A model generated the notes under the pieces. That model saw nothing but the letters and a program-made list of their open reading frames with translations. It was not told the DNA's origin and ran no database searches. A stretch of DNA of 5,738 bases from Acidobacteriaceae bacterium. GTDB lineage: Bacteria > Acidobacteriota > Terriglobia > Terriglobales > Acidobacteriaceae. This document shows, in pieces, positions 4,963-5,738 of this stretch (within the stretch, counting starts at the first letter, position 1; each line of letters begins with the position of its first letter). The position numbers and the translations under genes are program-made. The stretch covers positions 2,656-8,393 of the forward strand of contig PMXH01000475.1 of the NCBI GenBank assembly GCA_003165855.1, in the 5' to 3' direction.

Positions 4963-5738
4963 ATGAGCAGTGTGGATATCAAGGAAGTCGTCAAGGAAAA
5001 GTATGGACAAGCGGCCTTGCGAGTGAGCAGCGGCGGGAGTTCGTGTTGTGGGGCGACGGCGAGCAGCGGGTGCGGCGATCCGATCACGTCCAATCTATAT
5101 AACTCGTCGCAAGCACAGCAGATTCCTGAAGAGGCTCTGCTGGCCTCTCTGGGCTGCGGGAATCCCACGGCCCTGGCGAAGCTGAATCCGGGTGAAATTG
5201 TTTTGGACCTTGGTTCGGGCGGAGGTATCGATGTGCTGCTTTCGGCGAAGCGAGTGGGACCGACAGGCAAAGCGTACGGCCTTGATATGACGGACGAGAT
5301 GCTGGCGCTGGCGAAGGAGAACAAGCGCAGAGCTGGAGTGGAAAACGTCGAGTTCTTGAAGGGTGAAATTGAAAACATACCGCTGCCCGACAACTCGGTG
5401 GATGTGGTCATTTCCAATTGCGTGATCAACCTTTCGGCGGACAAGGACCGGGTGCTGAGGGAGGCGCTTCGCGTGCTGAAGCCGGGTGGGCGCTTGGCTG
5501 TATCCGATGTGGTGACGCGTGGCGAGATGCTGCCGGAGATCCGCCAAAGTGTGCTGCTGTGGGTGGGCTGCGTTGCGGGCGCTCTCGAGGAGAACGAATA
5601 CCGTAGCAAGCTCGCGGCTGCGGGATTCGAGAAGATTGAGATTGAGCCGACCAGAATTTATCGGTTAGAGGACGCCCGCGAGTTCCTTTCCGGCCAAAAC
5701 ATCGACGTGGATGCGATTGCGCCGCAGGTGGACGGCAA
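4963..5738 (+). CDS. arsM: Arsenite S-adenosylmethionine methyltransferase (3' end outside window)
   Basis: ArsM transfers methyl groups from S-adenosylmethionine to As(III), giving methylated and eventually volatile arsenicals in the cytoplasm. The 258 residues seen hold the class I methyltransferase fold: [13 protein letters not shown] motif I (here [12 protein letters not shown], 79-90), GLDMTDEML (106-114) after strand 2, and [11 protein letters not shown] (172-182). Three family cysteines appear to be present: Cys65 in LGCGNP, Cys153 in SNCVINL, and Cys203 in GCVAGAL. By position these match Cys72, Cys174 and Cys224 of the algal CmArsM, which bind arsenite. A further Cys28-Cys29 pair and Cys37 lie in a Ser/Gly-rich N-terminal segment. 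Bacterial members are about 260-285 residues, so only a short C-terminal piece is missing. It follows arsR by 11 bases and should be co-transcribed and arsenic-induced. Confidence 0.94.
   Translation, partial: MSSVDIKEVVKEKYGQAALRVSSGGSSCCGATASSGCGDPITSNLYNSSQAQQIPEEALLASLGCGNPTALAKLNPGEIVLDLGSGGGIDVLLSAKRVGPTGKAYGLDMTDEMLALAKENKRRAGVENVEFLKGEIENIPLPDNSVDVVISNCVINLSADKDRVLREALRVLKPGGRLAVSDVVTRGEMLPEIRQSVLLWVGCVAGALEENEYRSKLAAAGFEKIEIEPTRIYRLEDAREFLSGQNIDVDAIAPQVDG

Noticed and set aside
4932..5609. 225-residue minus-strand open frame opposite arsM
   Set aside because: Ser-rich antisense shadow of a gene with intact methyltransferase motifs.

Overview
The window looks like a piece of an Acidobacteriota chromosome (Terriglobia/Koribacter-like). 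This is inferred from moderately high GC, a secreted FG-GAP propeller protein ending in 'choice-of-anchor D'/ASH Ig-like domains, and a Tat-exported spermidine-dehydrogenase-like flavoprotein. No marker gene settles the taxonomy.

Layout: (1) 62-1789, minus strand, a secreted seven-repeat FG-GAP/VCBS protein with two C-terminal ASH domains. (2) 1790-1983, a divergent intergenic region with a weak promoter candidate and a small leader inverted repeat before the next gene. (3) 1984-2214, plus strand, a 76-residue CDGSH iron-sulfur protein. (4) 2215-2430, an intergenic region whose last 90 bases hold a striking array of three palindromes (centres near 2353, 2375 and 2401) directly before the ribosome binding site of the next gene. 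(5) 2431-4395, a Tat-exported FAD-dependent oxidoreductase resembling spermidine dehydrogenase. (6) 4396-4559, a gene-free spacer with a 7-bp tandem repeat, a 7-bp inverted repeat and a perfect 12-bp-stem REP-like hairpin. (7) 4560-5738, an arsenic operon: promoter and operator, an ArsR/SmtB-type repressor, and, 11 bases after its stop, an arsenite S-adenosylmethionine methyltransferase (ArsM) cut by the window end.

How the genes work together: the clearest unit is arsR-arsM. ArsR should repress its own promoter, and As(III) should release it so that ArsM can methylate arsenite. A perfect TTGACA box lies at the first possible arsR start, with an imperfect inverted repeat over the -10 region and the second ATG. 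The shorter arsR start at 4595 is therefore more likely, possibly giving a leaderless transcript. The repressor lacks the CVCDL arsenic site of E. coli ArsR and instead has a C-terminal Cys-Cys pair. The oxidoreductase seems to be under its own strong control through the palindrome array; its regulator is not in the window. No new multi-gene system was recognised. The most unusual signals are the operator array before the oxidoreductase and the structure of the arsR promoter.
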